A stretch of 64,000 nt of DNA from Methylacidiphilales bacterium (GTDB taxonomy: Bacteria > Verrucomicrobiota > Verrucomicrobiia > Methylacidiphilales > UBA1321), in contig JAMFSY010000111.1 of assembly GCA_026225555.1 (NCBI GenBank), forward strand, positions 1 to 64,000. Direction: 5' to 3'. The position numbers and the translations under genes were made by a program. The first letter of the stretch is position 1. Each line of letters opens with the position of its first letter. Positions 26,039 through 35,071 of this stretch are shown piece after piece. The notes under the pieces are model-generated. The model did no database searches, had not been told where the DNA came from, and saw only the letters and a list, made by a program, of their open reading frames with translations.

Positions 26039-28294
26039 ATGAATGATTCGCGGCCCCGCCGTACTCGCCGCCCCAGCAGCCCCACCCCTTCTCCCCGCCC
26101 GCCTCGCCCGGCGGCACGACGCGAGCGCAACGAACCTAAACCAGCCGGCCCGCTTCACTGGCGCGATGGCCTGGCGCAGTTGCTCGCCGCTCCGGAATAT
26201 CAGCCGGTCGATGAAGCGACGCTGATCCGCAAATTGCGCATCCCGAAGGAGGAAATCTCGGCCTTCTCCGAATTCCTCGCTGCCGAGGCGCTCATCGGCC
26301 GCATCATGCAGGTGCGCCACAGCCTTTACGTCCTGCCGAAGAAGCTCGGCTTCTGCGTCGGCAATCTCCAGATGAATGAGCGTGGCTTCGGCTTCCTCGT
26401 TCCACTCGATAAAGCCGAACCCGATTTTTATGTCGCGGGTGAAGACACTGGCGTGGCGCTGCATGGCGATCTCGTCCTGGCCCGCTTGAAGGAACAGCAT
26501 GGCCGCCAGCGGGACGGCCGTCTGCGTGGCGAGGTGGTGAAGGTGCTCCAGCGCAAGCGCCGCCAGCTCGTCGGCACGCTGCGCAAGACGCCGCTCTTCT
26601 ATTATGTGCTGCCGGATGAGACGCGGATTCCCTACGACATCTCCGTGCCGCCACCTGCCGACCCGGCCACGCTCGGCCAAAAGGTGGTCATCGAACTGAA
26701 GGACTGGCCCGACCGCCGCAAGCCGCCCGAGGGCGTGATCACCGAGGTGCTCGGCGCGCCCGACGCGCCCGGCGTCGATCTCATTTCGATCATCCGCAAG
26801 CACGACCTGCCCACCTCCTTTCCTGAAGAGGTCGAGCAGGAAGCGGCCGGCATCCCCTCGCAGATCCCAGCCGAGGAAATCGAGCGCCGGGAGGATTTTC
26901 GTCCGCTCTTCACGATGACCATCGATCCTGACGACGCCAAGGATTTCGACGACGCGCTTTCCTACCGGATCCACGACAACGGCGAATTCGAGATTTACGT
27001 CCACATCGCCGATGTCTCCCATTACGTCCGCACGGGCTCGGCGCTCGATCTCGAGGCGCGCACGCGCGGCAACAGCGTCTACCTGGTCGACCGTGTGATT
27101 CCCATGTTGCCCGAGAAATTGAGCAACGGCATCTGCTCGCTCCAGCCGAATGTCGATCGCCTGGTCAAGACAGCCATCATCCGGCTCGACAAGCGGGCCG
27201 AGGTGAAATCGTTCCGCTTCGCCGCCGGCATCATTCACAGCGTCAAACGCTTCACCTACAAGGAAGCCTTCGCCCTGCTGCGTAAGCCGCCGGGCTCGCC
27301 GCTCAGCCGCCACGTCCATGCGCTTCACACCATGGCCCAGGCGCTTCGCAAAAAACGCTTTGCCTGCGGCGCGCTCGATCTCGATTTTCCCGAGGTAAAA
27401 GTGCGCGTGAATGAGCTCGGCATCCCGACTCATTTGGAGCGCAACGAGAACGACGCCTCGCACCAGCTCATCGAGGAATTCATGCTGCTGGCCAACGAAG
27501 TCGTGGCACTGGAATTGAAACGACGCAGCCGCCCCGGCCTTTATCGCATCCACGAAAATCCGGATCCAGGCCGGCTGGACGAATTCCGCGCCCAGGCTAA
27601 GTCGATGGGCTTCGCCTGCGGCGATCTGACCCAGCGCGGCGAGATCCAAAGACTTCTCACCCGCGTCCAAGGCCAGCCGGGCGAGAGCGTGGTCAAGATC
27701 GGCCTGCTCAAGTCACTCAAGCGAGCGATGTATAGCCCGAAGCCGCTCGGCCATTACGGCCTGGCGAAGGTTAATTACACGCACTTCACCTCACCCATCC
27801 GGCGCTATTCGGATTTGATCGTACACCGCGTGCTTTTCAACCCGACCCACGGGGCGGTTGAGTTCAATTACGACACGCTTTCCCGCGTGGCCCAGCATCT
27901 CTCCCTCACCGAACGCTCGGCCTCCGAAGCGGAGCAGGAATCGGTGAAGTTGAAGAAACTGGAATACTTCGACCGCCAGGCCCACGCCACCAAACGCACC
28001 GCGTTCCAGGCCCTGATCCTGGAAGTGCGCTCTTCCGGTTTGATGGTGCAACTGCCCGAATTCCTCGTACAAGGCATGGTCCCCCTTTCGGCCTTGCAGG
28101 GTGATCTCTTCGTCTTCAATCCCCAGCGGCTGGAACTGCGCGGGCAGCGTACCAAGTTGACTCTGCGCGCCGGGCTTTCCCTCCAGGTTGAAGTGGCCAA
28201 GGTTGACCTCGCACGCCATCAGGTCGACTTTGGCGTAAGCAAACAAAACCTGCTAAAACTTTCATCCTCGCATGAACCCACGGGCAAACGCTAA
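26039..28294 (+). CDS. rnr: ribonuclease R
   Basis: 751 aa. A 3'-5' exoribonuclease that degrades structured RNA. Domains in order: N-terminal helix-turn-helix (~45-100), cold-shock-type OB domains (~105-255), the RNB catalytic domain with TIDPDDAKDFDDALSYRI (Asp cluster binding Mg2+) and TSPIRRYSDLIVHR, and a C-terminal S1 domain. The track's 573-aa minus-strand ORF (25949..27670) is its antisense shadow. The next gene starts 16 bases downstream. Confidence 0.96.
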   Translation: MNDSRPRRTRRPSSPTPSPRPPRPAARRERNEPKPAGPLHWRDGLAQLLAAPEYQPVDEATLIRKLRIPKEEISAFSEFLAAEALIGRIMQVRHSLYVLPKKLGFCVGNLQMNERGFGFLVPLDKAEPDFYVAGEDTGVALHGDLVLARLKEQHGRQRDGRLRGEVVKVLQRKRRQLVGTLRKTPLFYYVLPDETRIPYDISVPPPADPATLGQKVVIELKDWPDRRKPPEGVITEVLGAPDAPGVDLISIIRKHDLPTSFPEEVEQEAAGIPSQIPAEEIERREDFRPLFTMTIDPDDAKDFDDALSYRIHDNGEFEIYVHIADVSHYVRTGSALDLEARTRGNSVYLVDRVIPMLPEKLSNGICSLQPNVDRLVKTAIIRLDKRAEVKSFRFAAGIIHSVKRFTYKEAFALLRKPPGSPLSRHVHALHTMAQALRKKRFACGALDLDFPEVKVRVNELGIPTHLERNENDASHQLIEEFMLLANEVVALELKRRSRPGLYRIHENPDPGRLDEFRAQAKSMGFACGDLTQRGEIQRLLTRVQGQPGESVVKIGLLKSLKRAMYSPKPLGHYGLAKVNYTHFTSPIRRYSDLIVHRVLFNPTHGAVEFNYDTLSRVAQHLSLTERSASEAEQESVKLKKLEYFDRQAHATKRTAFQALILEVRSSGLMVQLPEFLVQGMVPLSALQGDLFVFNPQRLELRGQRTKLTLRAGLSLQVEVAKVDLARHQVDFGVSKQNLLKLSSSHEPTGKR

Positions 28295-28309
28295 GCTATC
28301 CCTACCGAT

Positions 28310-28714
28310 ATGAGCACCCATGAGACCCTCGAAGACGTGACCATCCGCGAGCGCCAGTTGGAGGCGCACCTGCTTCGTTCCCCGGAATATCTCCGCCACG
28401 CGGACCAGGAATTGAAGCGGCAGGTCTCCATGCTTTATCTCGCCATCGCCTTGCTGCTCGTTTTCCAGGGCCTCTTCGCCTGGAGGACGGTCGGCCAGAT
28501 TCCGGTGATCGTCAGCTTGTTGACCGCGGTGACGTCCCTGCTCGCCATTGCCAATTGCTTCCTCCTGATCCGGACCAAATCCTGCCTGCGCCGCCTGAAC
28601 GAGGCGTGGCTTCAGCCCGAAGAAAGAAACGCGGTTCGCGCCCTGCGGAATCAGCGGCATGAGATCCTCATGCACCAATCTTCACCGGAAAGCGCCCGCG
28701 CCGAGTTGAACTGA
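28310..28714 (+). CDS. small membrane protein of unknown family
   Basis: 134 aa, starting 16 bases after rnr, so probably in the same transcript. A charged N-terminal helix is followed by two hydrophobic helices (~40-60 VSMLYLAIALLLVFQGLFAW and ~68-90 VIVSLLTAVTSLLAIANCFLLI) and a charged helical tail rich in Arg/Glu. I do not recognise a domain. The layout is that of a membrane-anchored coiled coil. Confidence 0.65.
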   Translation: MSTHETLEDVTIRERQLEAHLLRSPEYLRHADQELKRQVSMLYLAIALLLVFQGLFAWRTVGQIPVIVSLLTAVTSLLAIANCFLLIRTKSCLRRLNEAWLQPEERNAVRALRNQRHEILMHQSSPESARAELN

Positions 28715-28750
28715 GCCCCTCGCGCGGGCCCATTCTTCTTTCCCAGCTTC

Positions 28751-29857
28751 ATGACTGACGCCGCCTCCCCCGGCCCGGCGACCGAGCCCAGGATTCTTTT
28801 CATCGCCCGTTCCTGTGTCATCACGGGGATGATGGCGCAGTTTATCGAGCGGTCCGACGCCTACTTCTGTCGTGATAACGAGCGGCAGCATCCTCCGGTC
28901 GGAATCAAACTTTTCACCCCGCTCATGGCCTGGCGTTTGCGACGAGCTCTGCGGGAAAACAAGTACGGCCTGGTGATCACCTGCGCCAACTCCGATCCTG
29001 TCTGGCGCGCCGACCGCAATTGGCTGAGCAATGTCTACAAGCTCATCCGGAAACTTTTGCGCCAAAGCAGCTCGCTGGGCACTTACCTCGTGCCCTGGAT
29101 GCTCGCGAAATCACGAGTGCCCCTCGCCGTCTTCGATTGGGAGGACAACACCATCATCGCCCGCAAGAACTGGGGCCTGCTGAAGCGTGCCACCTGCTAT
29201 TTCAAAACCCAAACCCCTCGCAATCCCTACAAGGCCTTTCTCTTTCAGGACAAGCGGAACGACTGCATCTTTAACATCGTCCGCCAGCCGAAGTACATCG
29301 ATTGGGCGACCAAACTGCGCCCTTACAGCCTTGGCGTCACCGTCCCTGCGAACTGGTCGGACCTTCAGGCGGTGGAAAAAAAAACCGACATCTTTTTCGC
29401 GGGCGCAATTCATTACTCCTGGGCGCGAATTGAGGGCCTGCGTCAGCTCGAGGAATTACGGAATGAAGGTTATCAGGTCGATCTCTATCCCACCGGCGAA
29501 GGACGCCCCAATCTCTCCCAGGAAGAATTTCTCCAACGCTGCGCACAAGCCTGGCTGGTCTGGTCACCGGAAGGAGCCGGTTGGGATTGCATGCGGCACT
29601 ACTGGGCGCCCCTGATGGGCTCCGTTCCACTGATGAACCATCCCGATACACGCCGCCATCAACCGCTGATCGACGGCATTCACGGCCTTTACTACGGGGT
29701 CGAAGGCGACGACATCAAACGGGTGATCAAGCTGGCCCTGAACGACAAAACCAAGCTGCGCGAAATGGCCCGCACCGGCGAGGCCTTCGTCCGCCGCCAC
29801 CACACCCATCGCGCCCTCCTCGATTACATGATCGCGGAAACGATGGGTGCGACCTAA
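28751..29857 (+). CDS. glycosyltransferase with GT1/GT4-like C-terminal half
   Basis: 368 aa. The C-terminal half shows the layout of a retaining GT-B glycosyltransferase: TDIFFAGAIHYSWARIEGLRQ, the family turn in LYPTGEGRPNLSQEEFLQRC and AWLVWSPEGAGWDCMRHYWAPLMGSVPLM, the E-G-x-G acceptor/donor loop. A C-terminal helix with RHHTHRALLDYMIAE closes the fold. No transmembrane helix, so it acts on the cytoplasmic side. The substrate cannot be told. No surface-polysaccharide genes flank it. Confidence 0.7.
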   Translation: MTDAASPGPATEPRILFIARSCVITGMMAQFIERSDAYFCRDNERQHPPVGIKLFTPLMAWRLRRALRENKYGLVITCANSDPVWRADRNWLSNVYKLIRKLLRQSSSLGTYLVPWMLAKSRVPLAVFDWEDNTIIARKNWGLLKRATCYFKTQTPRNPYKAFLFQDKRNDCIFNIVRQPKYIDWATKLRPYSLGVTVPANWSDLQAVEKKTDIFFAGAIHYSWARIEGLRQLEELRNEGYQVDLYPTGEGRPNLSQEEFLQRCAQAWLVWSPEGAGWDCMRHYWAPLMGSVPLMNHPDTRRHQPLIDGIHGLYYGVEGDDIKRVIKLALNDKTKLREMARTGEAFVRRHHTHRALLDYMIAETMGAT

Positions 29858-29880
29858 GCCTCTGGACACCGAGCCGCGTC

Positions 29881-29903
29881 AAAGTGATCGACCAAGTCAC
29901 TTT
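29881..29903. terminator. weak hairpin in convergent gap
   Basis: AAAGTGA and TCACTTT arms with a 9-base loop between a plus-strand glycosyltransferase and a minus-strand AraC gene. Short AT-rich stem and no clear T-run, so only a possible bidirectional terminator. Confidence 0.3.
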
Positions 29904-29957
29904 CCCCTCGAATCCTTCTTCGCCGCCCTCCCGGCGGTCAAGCCAGATCAGACCTTT

Positions 29958-30842
29958 TCAACAAGGGGCCGAGCCTCCCTGCATGGCTCGGTACTGGAGA
30001 GGAGTTTTTCCTGTAATTTCGCGGAATCGCCGATTGAAATTCGACAGATTATTGAAGCCGGATTGGAACGCGATCTCGCTCACCCGGACGTCCGAATGCA
30101 GCAGTTCCGAGCAACCACGCGCGACGCGAACTTCGCTCACATACCGGTGAAAAACCTTTCCGGTTTTCTGGCGAAAATAGCGGCAGAAAGCCTGCGGGGA
30201 CATCCCAAGTTCACGAGCGGCCTGGACTTGGGCGATGTCGCCCGCGGCCTTTTCATCGATCCAGGCGAGGATTTTCTTCAGGCGACGATCCAGCGACTCA
30301 CCGTTTAGACAGGTCTCCGGGTTGAGAAAACGGCGGCGACGCAACAAAGCGAGGCGATCCAGAATTTCAAGCCACCCTGCGAGTCGCCGCCCGCCTATCG
30401 GCAGCTTCTCCAGGTCCCGGAAACACTTCAGGCAACTTCGTGCTTCCTTCGCCTCAAACCAGATGCCCCGCTGGGATTGCAGCAGCAATTTCTTGATGCG
30501 GCGCGCTTCCGGCAGCTCCCAAAACGGCGCCCCCCACTTTTCCGGGAGAAAATGAGCCACGGTCCATTCCGCCCCGTGGCGATCGGCCGGGTGCGATCCA
30601 AACGCGTGGGGAAGGTTGGAGCCGAGCAGGCAGAAATCACCGTCGGAAAAGGGCTCGACCGAATGTCCCACGTACCGGACTCCGCGGCCTTTGAGTATAT
30701 GGACGAGTTCCAATTCCAGATGTAAATGCCAGTGAAAATCGACGCAGTTTTTGCGGAAAGAACGAACGTGAAACCCGCTTTGACGGGCCTCGGGAAGAGG
30801 CTCGATCAAAGGATCGACCAGAATCGTGGAAGCCGCAGCCAT
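29958..30842 (-). CDS. AraC-family transcriptional regulator
   Basis: 294 aa. N-terminal cupin domain with a metal/effector-like His pattern (HWHLHLELELVHILKGRG) and C-terminal double helix-turn-helix: AQVQAARELGMSPQAFCRYFRQKTG and VSEIAFQSGFNNLSNFNRRFREITGKTP. Divergent from the PIG-L/NagB-like pair with 72 bases between, so it most likely controls that pair, perhaps in response to a sugar or amino-sugar derivative. Confidence 0.9.
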   Translation of the reverse strand: MAAASTILVDPLIEPLPEARQSGFHVRSFRKNCVDFHWHLHLELELVHILKGRGVRYVGHSVEPFSDGDFCLLGSNLPHAFGSHPADRHGAEWTVAHFLPEKWGAPFWELPEARRIKKLLLQSQRGIWFEAKEARSCLKCFRDLEKLPIGGRRLAGWLEILDRLALLRRRRFLNPETCLNGESLDRRLKKILAWIDEKAAGDIAQVQAARELGMSPQAFCRYFRQKTGKVFHRYVSEVRVARGCSELLHSDVRVSEIAFQSGFNNLSNFNRRFREITGKTPLQYRAMQGGSAPC

Positions 30843-30914
30843 GTGTTAATCGCGTACCAGAATAAAGCAAGACTGTAGAGGACGAATTGTGAAAGGGCAA
30901 CCTATCCTATCTCC

Positions 30915-31700
30915 ATGCCTTCCGCCAAAAACCTGACGGTACTCGCCGCGGTCGCTCATCCCGATGATATCGAATTCTATTTTTCCGGGACGCTTCTGCT
31001 TCTCCAAAAGGCGGGCTGCTCGATTCATATGTGGAACCTCGCCGACGGATGCTGTGGCACGATGCAACATAGCCGGGACGAGATCGCTCGGATTCGCGCT
31101 GCGGAAGCTCGCGCCTCGGCGGAGTTGGCGGGAGCAAAAATCTATCCGCCTCTCTTTCATGATCTCGAAATTTTCTATGACCGGGGTTCCTTGTTATCGG
31201 TCGGCTCCGTCGTGCGCTCGATCAAGCCCCAAATCATTCTTACCCATTCGCCCAGCGATTACATGGAAGATCATCAGAACGTCTGCCGTCTGATCGTCAC
31301 TGCGGCGTTCAGTCATGCCATTCCCAATTTCACGACCATTCCCGCCACGGTTCCCTACGCGGAACCGGTGCGGATTTACCACGCTCCGCCGCACGGCCTC
31401 CGCGATGCGATGGAATCTCCCTTCCAACCCGACTTTCTCATCGATATCGATTCGATGATGGAGACCAAGAAACAAATGCTCGCCTGTCACAAGAGTCAAC
31501 AAGACTGGCTCGCCTCGACGCAGGGAATGCATTCGTATGTCCGCGAGATGGAGCAACTCTGCGCCGAAATGGGAAAGCTGAGCCACGGGCTGACCCATGC
31601 CGAAGCCTGGCGACGCCATTCTCACCTGGGATTCTGTCCCTCCGCCTTCGACCCCCTTCCCGAGATACTCGCCACCCTCACTCAAAAACCAAAATCCTAA
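30915..31700 (+). CDS. PIG-L family N-acetylglucosamine-type deacetylase
   Basis: 261 aa. Zinc-dependent de-N-acetylase with AVAHPDDIEFYFSGTLLLL (HPDD) and a second His in THSPSDYMEDHQNV. It removes acetyl groups from GlcNAc or GlcNAc-lipids/glycosides. The next gene starts 12 bases downstream and encodes a NagB-like deaminase, so a two-step conversion of an N-acetylated amino sugar is likely. The same two functions are fused in one protein at 52.5-54.4 kb. No signal peptide: cytosolic. Confidence 0.9.
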   Translation: MPSAKNLTVLAAVAHPDDIEFYFSGTLLLLQKAGCSIHMWNLADGCCGTMQHSRDEIARIRAAEARASAELAGAKIYPPLFHDLEIFYDRGSLLSVGSVVRSIKPQIILTHSPSDYMEDHQNVCRLIVTAAFSHAIPNFTTIPATVPYAEPVRIYHAPPHGLRDAMESPFQPDFLIDIDSMMETKKQMLACHKSQQDWLASTQGMHSYVREMEQLCAEMGKLSHGLTHAEAWRRHSHLGFCPSAFDPLPEILATLTQKPKS

Positions 31701-31712
31701 CAGAATACGCCC

Positions 31713-32648
31713 ATGCCCAGACCGATCAGCAAACTCGCCGAAGGATGGTGGGATTACACCACCCTCGATCCTCAAATTCTCTCCGACGCCGCGCAATTGT
31801 CCCCCAAGGATCTGGCGCAACTAAGCCGGCCTGGATTTGCCGTCAAATTTTACAACACCGTCCAGGAATTCTACTCCGCGCAGGCGCTGGAATACATCGA
31901 GGCCTGGCAGCAATCAACCCCCGACAATCCCGCCGGCATTTGTGGCCCGATTGGTCCGACAGAGCAGCTACCCATCGTCGCGCTCATGGTCAATGCCTTG
32001 GGCCTCAATCTCAAAAGTCACGAGGCCCATTTCTGGGGCATGGACGAGTGGCTGGAAAATGGTCAGCCCGTCGATCGCACGCATCCGCTCTCGTTTGCCC
32101 GATGTGACAACGAACTCTGCTTCGATCGCATTCACCCCGAACTGGCGTTGCCGGAGGCTAACAAGCACTTTCCCTCGGGCGACCTTGCGGCCTACAGCGC
32201 CACCTACGATACAATTCGCTGCGTCGTCATGCAGGGAGGTCAGGGCGAGATCAAGCATTGGGCCTTCAACGATCCCCTTCCCCGGACGGGCAAATTTCAG
32301 GATGCGCCTCCATCGCCCGAAGAGTATCGGCAATTAGGCACTCGAATCGTCAAACTTCATCCCGTCACCATTCTCCAAAATGCGCGTACTTCCGGCGGCG
32401 GAAACGTCAGCCTCGTTCCCACCCATGCCTGCACGGTCGGCCCCAAAGAAACCTGGAAAGCGGAGAAGGTCAGCATCTGGCATCCCGGCCATCACGACAA
32501 CCCCTTCGGCATGCGCTTGAGTTCGCTCATGATCTCCAAGCGAATCGTGGATAGCTCCTGTCCCATGTCGCTTCTGGCCGATCATCCTAATGTCCAATTC
32601 AACTTCCTCCGCAGCGGCTTGGGAAACGTCTCCACTGAAATGCATTGA
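31713..32648 (+). CDS. NagB-like glucosamine-6-phosphate deaminase homologue, divergent
   Basis: 311 aa. Aligns with NagB at [15 protein letters not shown], at MDEWLE (NagB MDEY with catalytic Asp) and at [14 protein letters not shown], which corresponds to the GxxGHIAFNEP substrate/ring-opening loop and keeps the His and Asn. It is longer than NagB and quite diverged, so the substrate may not be glucosamine-6-phosphate. The PIG-L gene ends 12 bases upstream. Likely role: deamination/isomerisation of the deacetylated sugar. Confidence is moderate for the family and low for the substrate. Confidence 0.72.
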   Translation: MPRPISKLAEGWWDYTTLDPQILSDAAQLSPKDLAQLSRPGFAVKFYNTVQEFYSAQALEYIEAWQQSTPDNPAGICGPIGPTEQLPIVALMVNALGLNLKSHEAHFWGMDEWLENGQPVDRTHPLSFARCDNELCFDRIHPELALPEANKHFPSGDLAAYSATYDTIRCVVMQGGQGEIKHWAFNDPLPRTGKFQDAPPSPEEYRQLGTRIVKLHPVTILQNARTSGGGNVSLVPTHACTVGPKETWKAEKVSIWHPGHHDNPFGMRLSSLMISKRIVDSSCPMSLLADHPNVQFNFLRSGLGNVSTEMH

Positions 32649-32656
32649 AGCGGCAA

Positions 32657-32911
32657 CTACGGCGGGAGCTGCACGGCTATCGGGGCATCGGATGGGTCCC
32701 GCAACCAGTCGTCAACTTCGCGGGGGTCAATGGTGGCGACTTTGCGCAGGGCACTGAACCGCCATGATCCGCAGGTCGCGAAAGTCGCGGCGTCCTCCTT
32801 TGTCTTGAAGAATTTCCGGACACGCTTGCCATTTATCCGAAGTCCTTCTACAACAAATGGAGAAGTTGCAGAGTGACGATACGGCTCAATGCGTAGCGTT
32901 GAGGTTTTCAT
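32657..32911 (-). pseudogene. tyrosine-recombinase N-terminal fragment
   Basis: 84 codons from ATG 32911 (the track extends to 32938). TLRIEPYRHSATSPFVVEG..GKRVRKFFKTKEDAATFA looks like the arm-type DNA-binding start of phage-type integrases. The remaining ~40 residues end in DPREVDDWLRD, like a recombinase core-binding segment, so an internal deletion joined two parts. No catalytic domain (R-H-R-Y) remains. It lies 102 bases from tRNA-Ser, a classic integration target. I read it as a remnant of a lost element. Tentative. Confidence 0.45.
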
Positions 32912-33013
32912 GCGCTTGCATTCGCATAAGCCCGTCAATCTCCAATGAAATGTCAGTGACTCAGAATTGCTATCGCCGCACAGTCAGAGCAAGTCATTGA
33001 TAATAAGCAGTAA

Positions 33014-33104
33014 GGAGCTGTGGCCGAGTGGCTGAAGGCGATGGTTTGCTAAACCGTTGTACGACCTTAAAATCGTACCGAGGGTTCGAATCCCTCCGGC
33101 TCCG
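33014..33104 (+). tRNA. tRNA-Ser(GCT)
   Basis: 91 nt folding to a class II tRNA. Acceptor GGAGCTG pairs with CGGCTCC (one G-T pair). D-arm GCCGAGTGGCTGAAGGC; anticodon stem ATGGT/ACCGT around loop TTGCTAA, anticodon GCT. A long variable arm GTACGA..TCGTAC marks it as Ser. T-arm GAGGGTTCGAATCCCTC; discriminator G. CCA is not encoded. Confidence 0.95.
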
Positions 33105-33281
33105 CTTTTCTTGCGTTGATTTTCAACGATTTGCAAAAGTCGTTTTCAGAAATCTGAAAAATCTGAAAGATTTTCTCCGGATTTTTGGAATTTCAGGGGC
33201 GAGAATTTTCCTTCTATCCGAAATTTGTTGCGAGGCTCCACTGGATTTGTTGGAAAGATTTAAGCATCGCGGAGATCGCAT

Positions 33282-34220
33282 GTGTCAGTAAAATCATGCT
33301 ACCCCATGATCCGTTCTTGTCCGACCCCAGCTGACTTTAGAACTGGTGGGCTTAACCAACTGAACCTGGCGTGGAACATGGTGCTACGCCTGGTTCACCA
33401 ACTCGAGGACGCGAAAGAGGCAGTTGGCTTAGACGCTCCGGAAACGGAAGCAAAGTACTGGAAAGCGGCTCAGTCGGAACTGGGCACCGCGATTGGTCTT
33501 ATACAACAAGGATTTGATTTCCTGCTGAAGGCGCAAATCTGCGAAGTTAGCCCCTATCTGCTCATCTCACGCAACCCTGCTGATTGGCCGAAGAAGTGCG
33601 ACAAAGAAGATATCGAGTTCGCCGAGTTTCGAACCATCGACTCCCAAGATTTCGTCAAAGTCCTCGACACAGTTTCTCCGACTCGCTTTGATCCTGAATT
33701 TGTCACTTTATTTGACGACCTGCGGAAGAGGCGGAATCGCATCATGCATACGATTGACCCGGCATTTGAGGCCAATGTTAAAGACATCCTGACTACATTG
33801 CTGCTGGGGGTTGAGTATCTGATCGGTCCAAGACAGTGGGTTAGATTGAGAAAGGAGAATCTGGAACGGGAGGTGGATCTCGGCTACGACGGTGACCCAG
33901 TCAGCTTCGTCCAAGTCCACGATTTCTCAACCGTGGTAGATTTGTTAGATCCCGCGGTTTTGCTTCGGTGTTTTGGCTTCGACCGAAAGCGACGGCGCTA
34001 TCATTGTCCGTCATGCTGTCACGTTGATGATAATGTTGAAATGGATGTTATGACGGCGCTTCTTCAGCCTAACACTCCCATAAGCCCCAATGTTTATTGT
34101 TTCATTTGTACCCAAGACCAAATTGTGGAGCGCATAGATTGCAATTCCTCGGGCTGCATGGGGAACGTCTACTCACCAGACTGGGATATGTGTCTCACCT
34201 GCAAACAGAGTCGAGCGTAA
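33282..34220 (+). CDS. HEPN-motif protein with C-terminal zinc ribbon
   Basis: 312 aa, no named family recognised. The N-terminal ~190 residues are helical and contain RKRRNRIMHTID. RNRIMH is an exact RNxxxH, the HEPN ribonuclease motif. The C-terminal third has four cysteine groups: YHCPSCCHVDD, VYCFICTQDQ, IDCNSSGCMGN and MCLTCKQ, which could make two zinc ribbons. It stands alone in an AT-richer islet between tRNA-Ser and the XRE-cupin gene, next to an integrase fragment. A nuclease toxin or defence role is an inference. Confidence 0.65.
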   Translation: MSVKSCYPMIRSCPTPADFRTGGLNQLNLAWNMVLRLVHQLEDAKEAVGLDAPETEAKYWKAAQSELGTAIGLIQQGFDFLLKAQICEVSPYLLISRNPADWPKKCDKEDIEFAEFRTIDSQDFVKVLDTVSPTRFDPEFVTLFDDLRKRRNRIMHTIDPAFEANVKDILTTLLLGVEYLIGPRQWVRLRKENLEREVDLGYDGDPVSFVQVHDFSTVVDLLDPAVLLRCFGFDRKRRRYHCPSCCHVDDNVEMDVMTALLQPNTPISPNVYCFICTQDQIVERIDCNSSGCMGNVYSPDWDMCLTCKQSRA

Positions 34221-34476
34221 CCCCTCACTCCATGAAGCCCGGGATCGTCGGGCAAGGTAGAGTTAACCGGCAGTTCCTACAGAACGCGGCCGCCGGCGCG
34301 GCAGTGCTGGTGGAGGGTCGTTTCCGGGACGGGATCACCGCTGGAGAAATCCCGTCCGACTTTCCTGTGATTGAGGTGAAAATCGGACATCCGTTACCTC
34401 ATTGAGTGGCTCCGCTGGCGGAGGAAGCACGGATTCCCAATCAATTTATTCCAAGTTAGAATACATCTTTTTTTAG
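34221..34476. other. non-coding stretch after the HEPN-motif gene
   Basis: 256 bases. The ORF 34097..34405 that crosses it overlaps the HEPN gene for 124 bases, and its remainder has no family signature, so I do not call it. A hairpin GAAATCCCGTCC..., with GGACGGGAT about 30 bases earlier, is visible. The GC-rich first half and AT-rich second half suggest the edge of the islet. Confidence 0.4.
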
Positions 34477-34512
34477 TTGCCATTCGTTTCTTGAGAAGAT
34501 ACATCGTATCTT
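34477..34512 (+). promoter_or_regulatory. candidate promoter and palindromic operator of the ketone-body operon
   Basis: TTGCCA (5 of 6), a 17-base spacer and TACATC (3 of 6) would start transcription almost at the ATG. Overlapping the -10 is the perfect palindrome AAGATAC-ATC-GTATCTT (34496-34512), which ends at the base before the ATG. No room is left for a Shine-Dalgarno, so the message may be leaderless, or translation may begin at the ATG at 34525. A related half-site (AATACATC) lies 35 bases upstream. Autorepression by the XRE protein is the natural reading. Confidence 0.5.
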
Positions 34513-35067
34513 ATGGATGAACGAATGGTTGGAGAAAACATTCGCGCCATTCGTCTTGCTTCCAAGGTGAGCCTCACAGAGGTGGCCCGTCGCGCCGGCA
34601 TGACCAAGAGCACGCTTTCCAAGATTGAAAATGGGCAGACGTCCTCTCCCATTTCCACCTTGCTTGCAGTGGCCGCGGCCCTGGGGGTCCACCTCGCCAG
34701 CTTCTTTCGTGAAACGGAGGGGGCTCCGCGATTTGTCCTCACCCGAAAGGGCAAAGGAAAGACCATCGTTCGTGACGGAACGCGCCTGGGGTACAGCTAC
34801 GAAGCCCTCGCCATCGATTTTGCCGATAAGCCGGTTGAACCTTTTCTCCTCACCATCTCGCCGGGTGACAAGGAAGGGCGGTTCAAACATGCAGGTCATG
34901 AGTTCATTTATATGCTATCGGGCGACCTCGAGTTCATCCTCGGAAAAGAAACGCTGCAATTGCATCCCGGCGATTCCCTTTATCTTGATCCGAACCAGAC
35001 GCACACGTTGAAACCGCTTCACCGGAAGCCGGCCCGTTTTCTCTGTTTCTTCATTGAGGTGCCGTAA
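34513..35067 (+). CDS. XRE-family regulator with C-terminal cupin
   Basis: 184 aa. Helix-turn-helix at residues ~6-60 (IRAIRLASKVSLTEVARRAGMTKSTLSKIENGQ). The cupin_2 domain at ~105-180 (GHEFIYMLSGDLEFILGKETLQLHPGDSLYLDPNQTHTL) probably binds a small metabolite. It is the first gene of an operon: acetoacetyl-CoA synthetase starts 4 bases later. I infer that it senses a ketone body or CoA ester and controls its own operon through the palindrome at its start. Confidence 0.92.
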   Translation: MDERMVGENIRAIRLASKVSLTEVARRAGMTKSTLSKIENGQTSSPISTLLAVAAALGVHLASFFRETEGAPRFVLTRKGKGKTIVRDGTRLGYSYEALAIDFADKPVEPFLLTISPGDKEGRFKHAGHEFIYMLSGDLEFILGKETLQLHPGDSLYLDPNQTHTLKPLHRKPARFLCFFIEVP

Positions 35068-35071
35068 TCCC

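Noticed and set aside
25949-27670. 573-aa minus-strand ORF
   Set aside because: Antisense to rnr, composition biased by high GC, no recognisable domain; rnr has all catalytic motifs.
34097-34405. 102-aa ORF after the HEPN gene
   Set aside because: Overlaps the HEPN gene for more than 120 bases, and the remainder shows no family signature or ribosome-binding site.
33014-34512. Intact integrated element with att sites at tRNA-Ser
   Set aside because: I looked for a repeat of the tRNA 3' end (TCGAATCCCTCCGG) downstream or upstream and saw none; only an integrase fragment remains.
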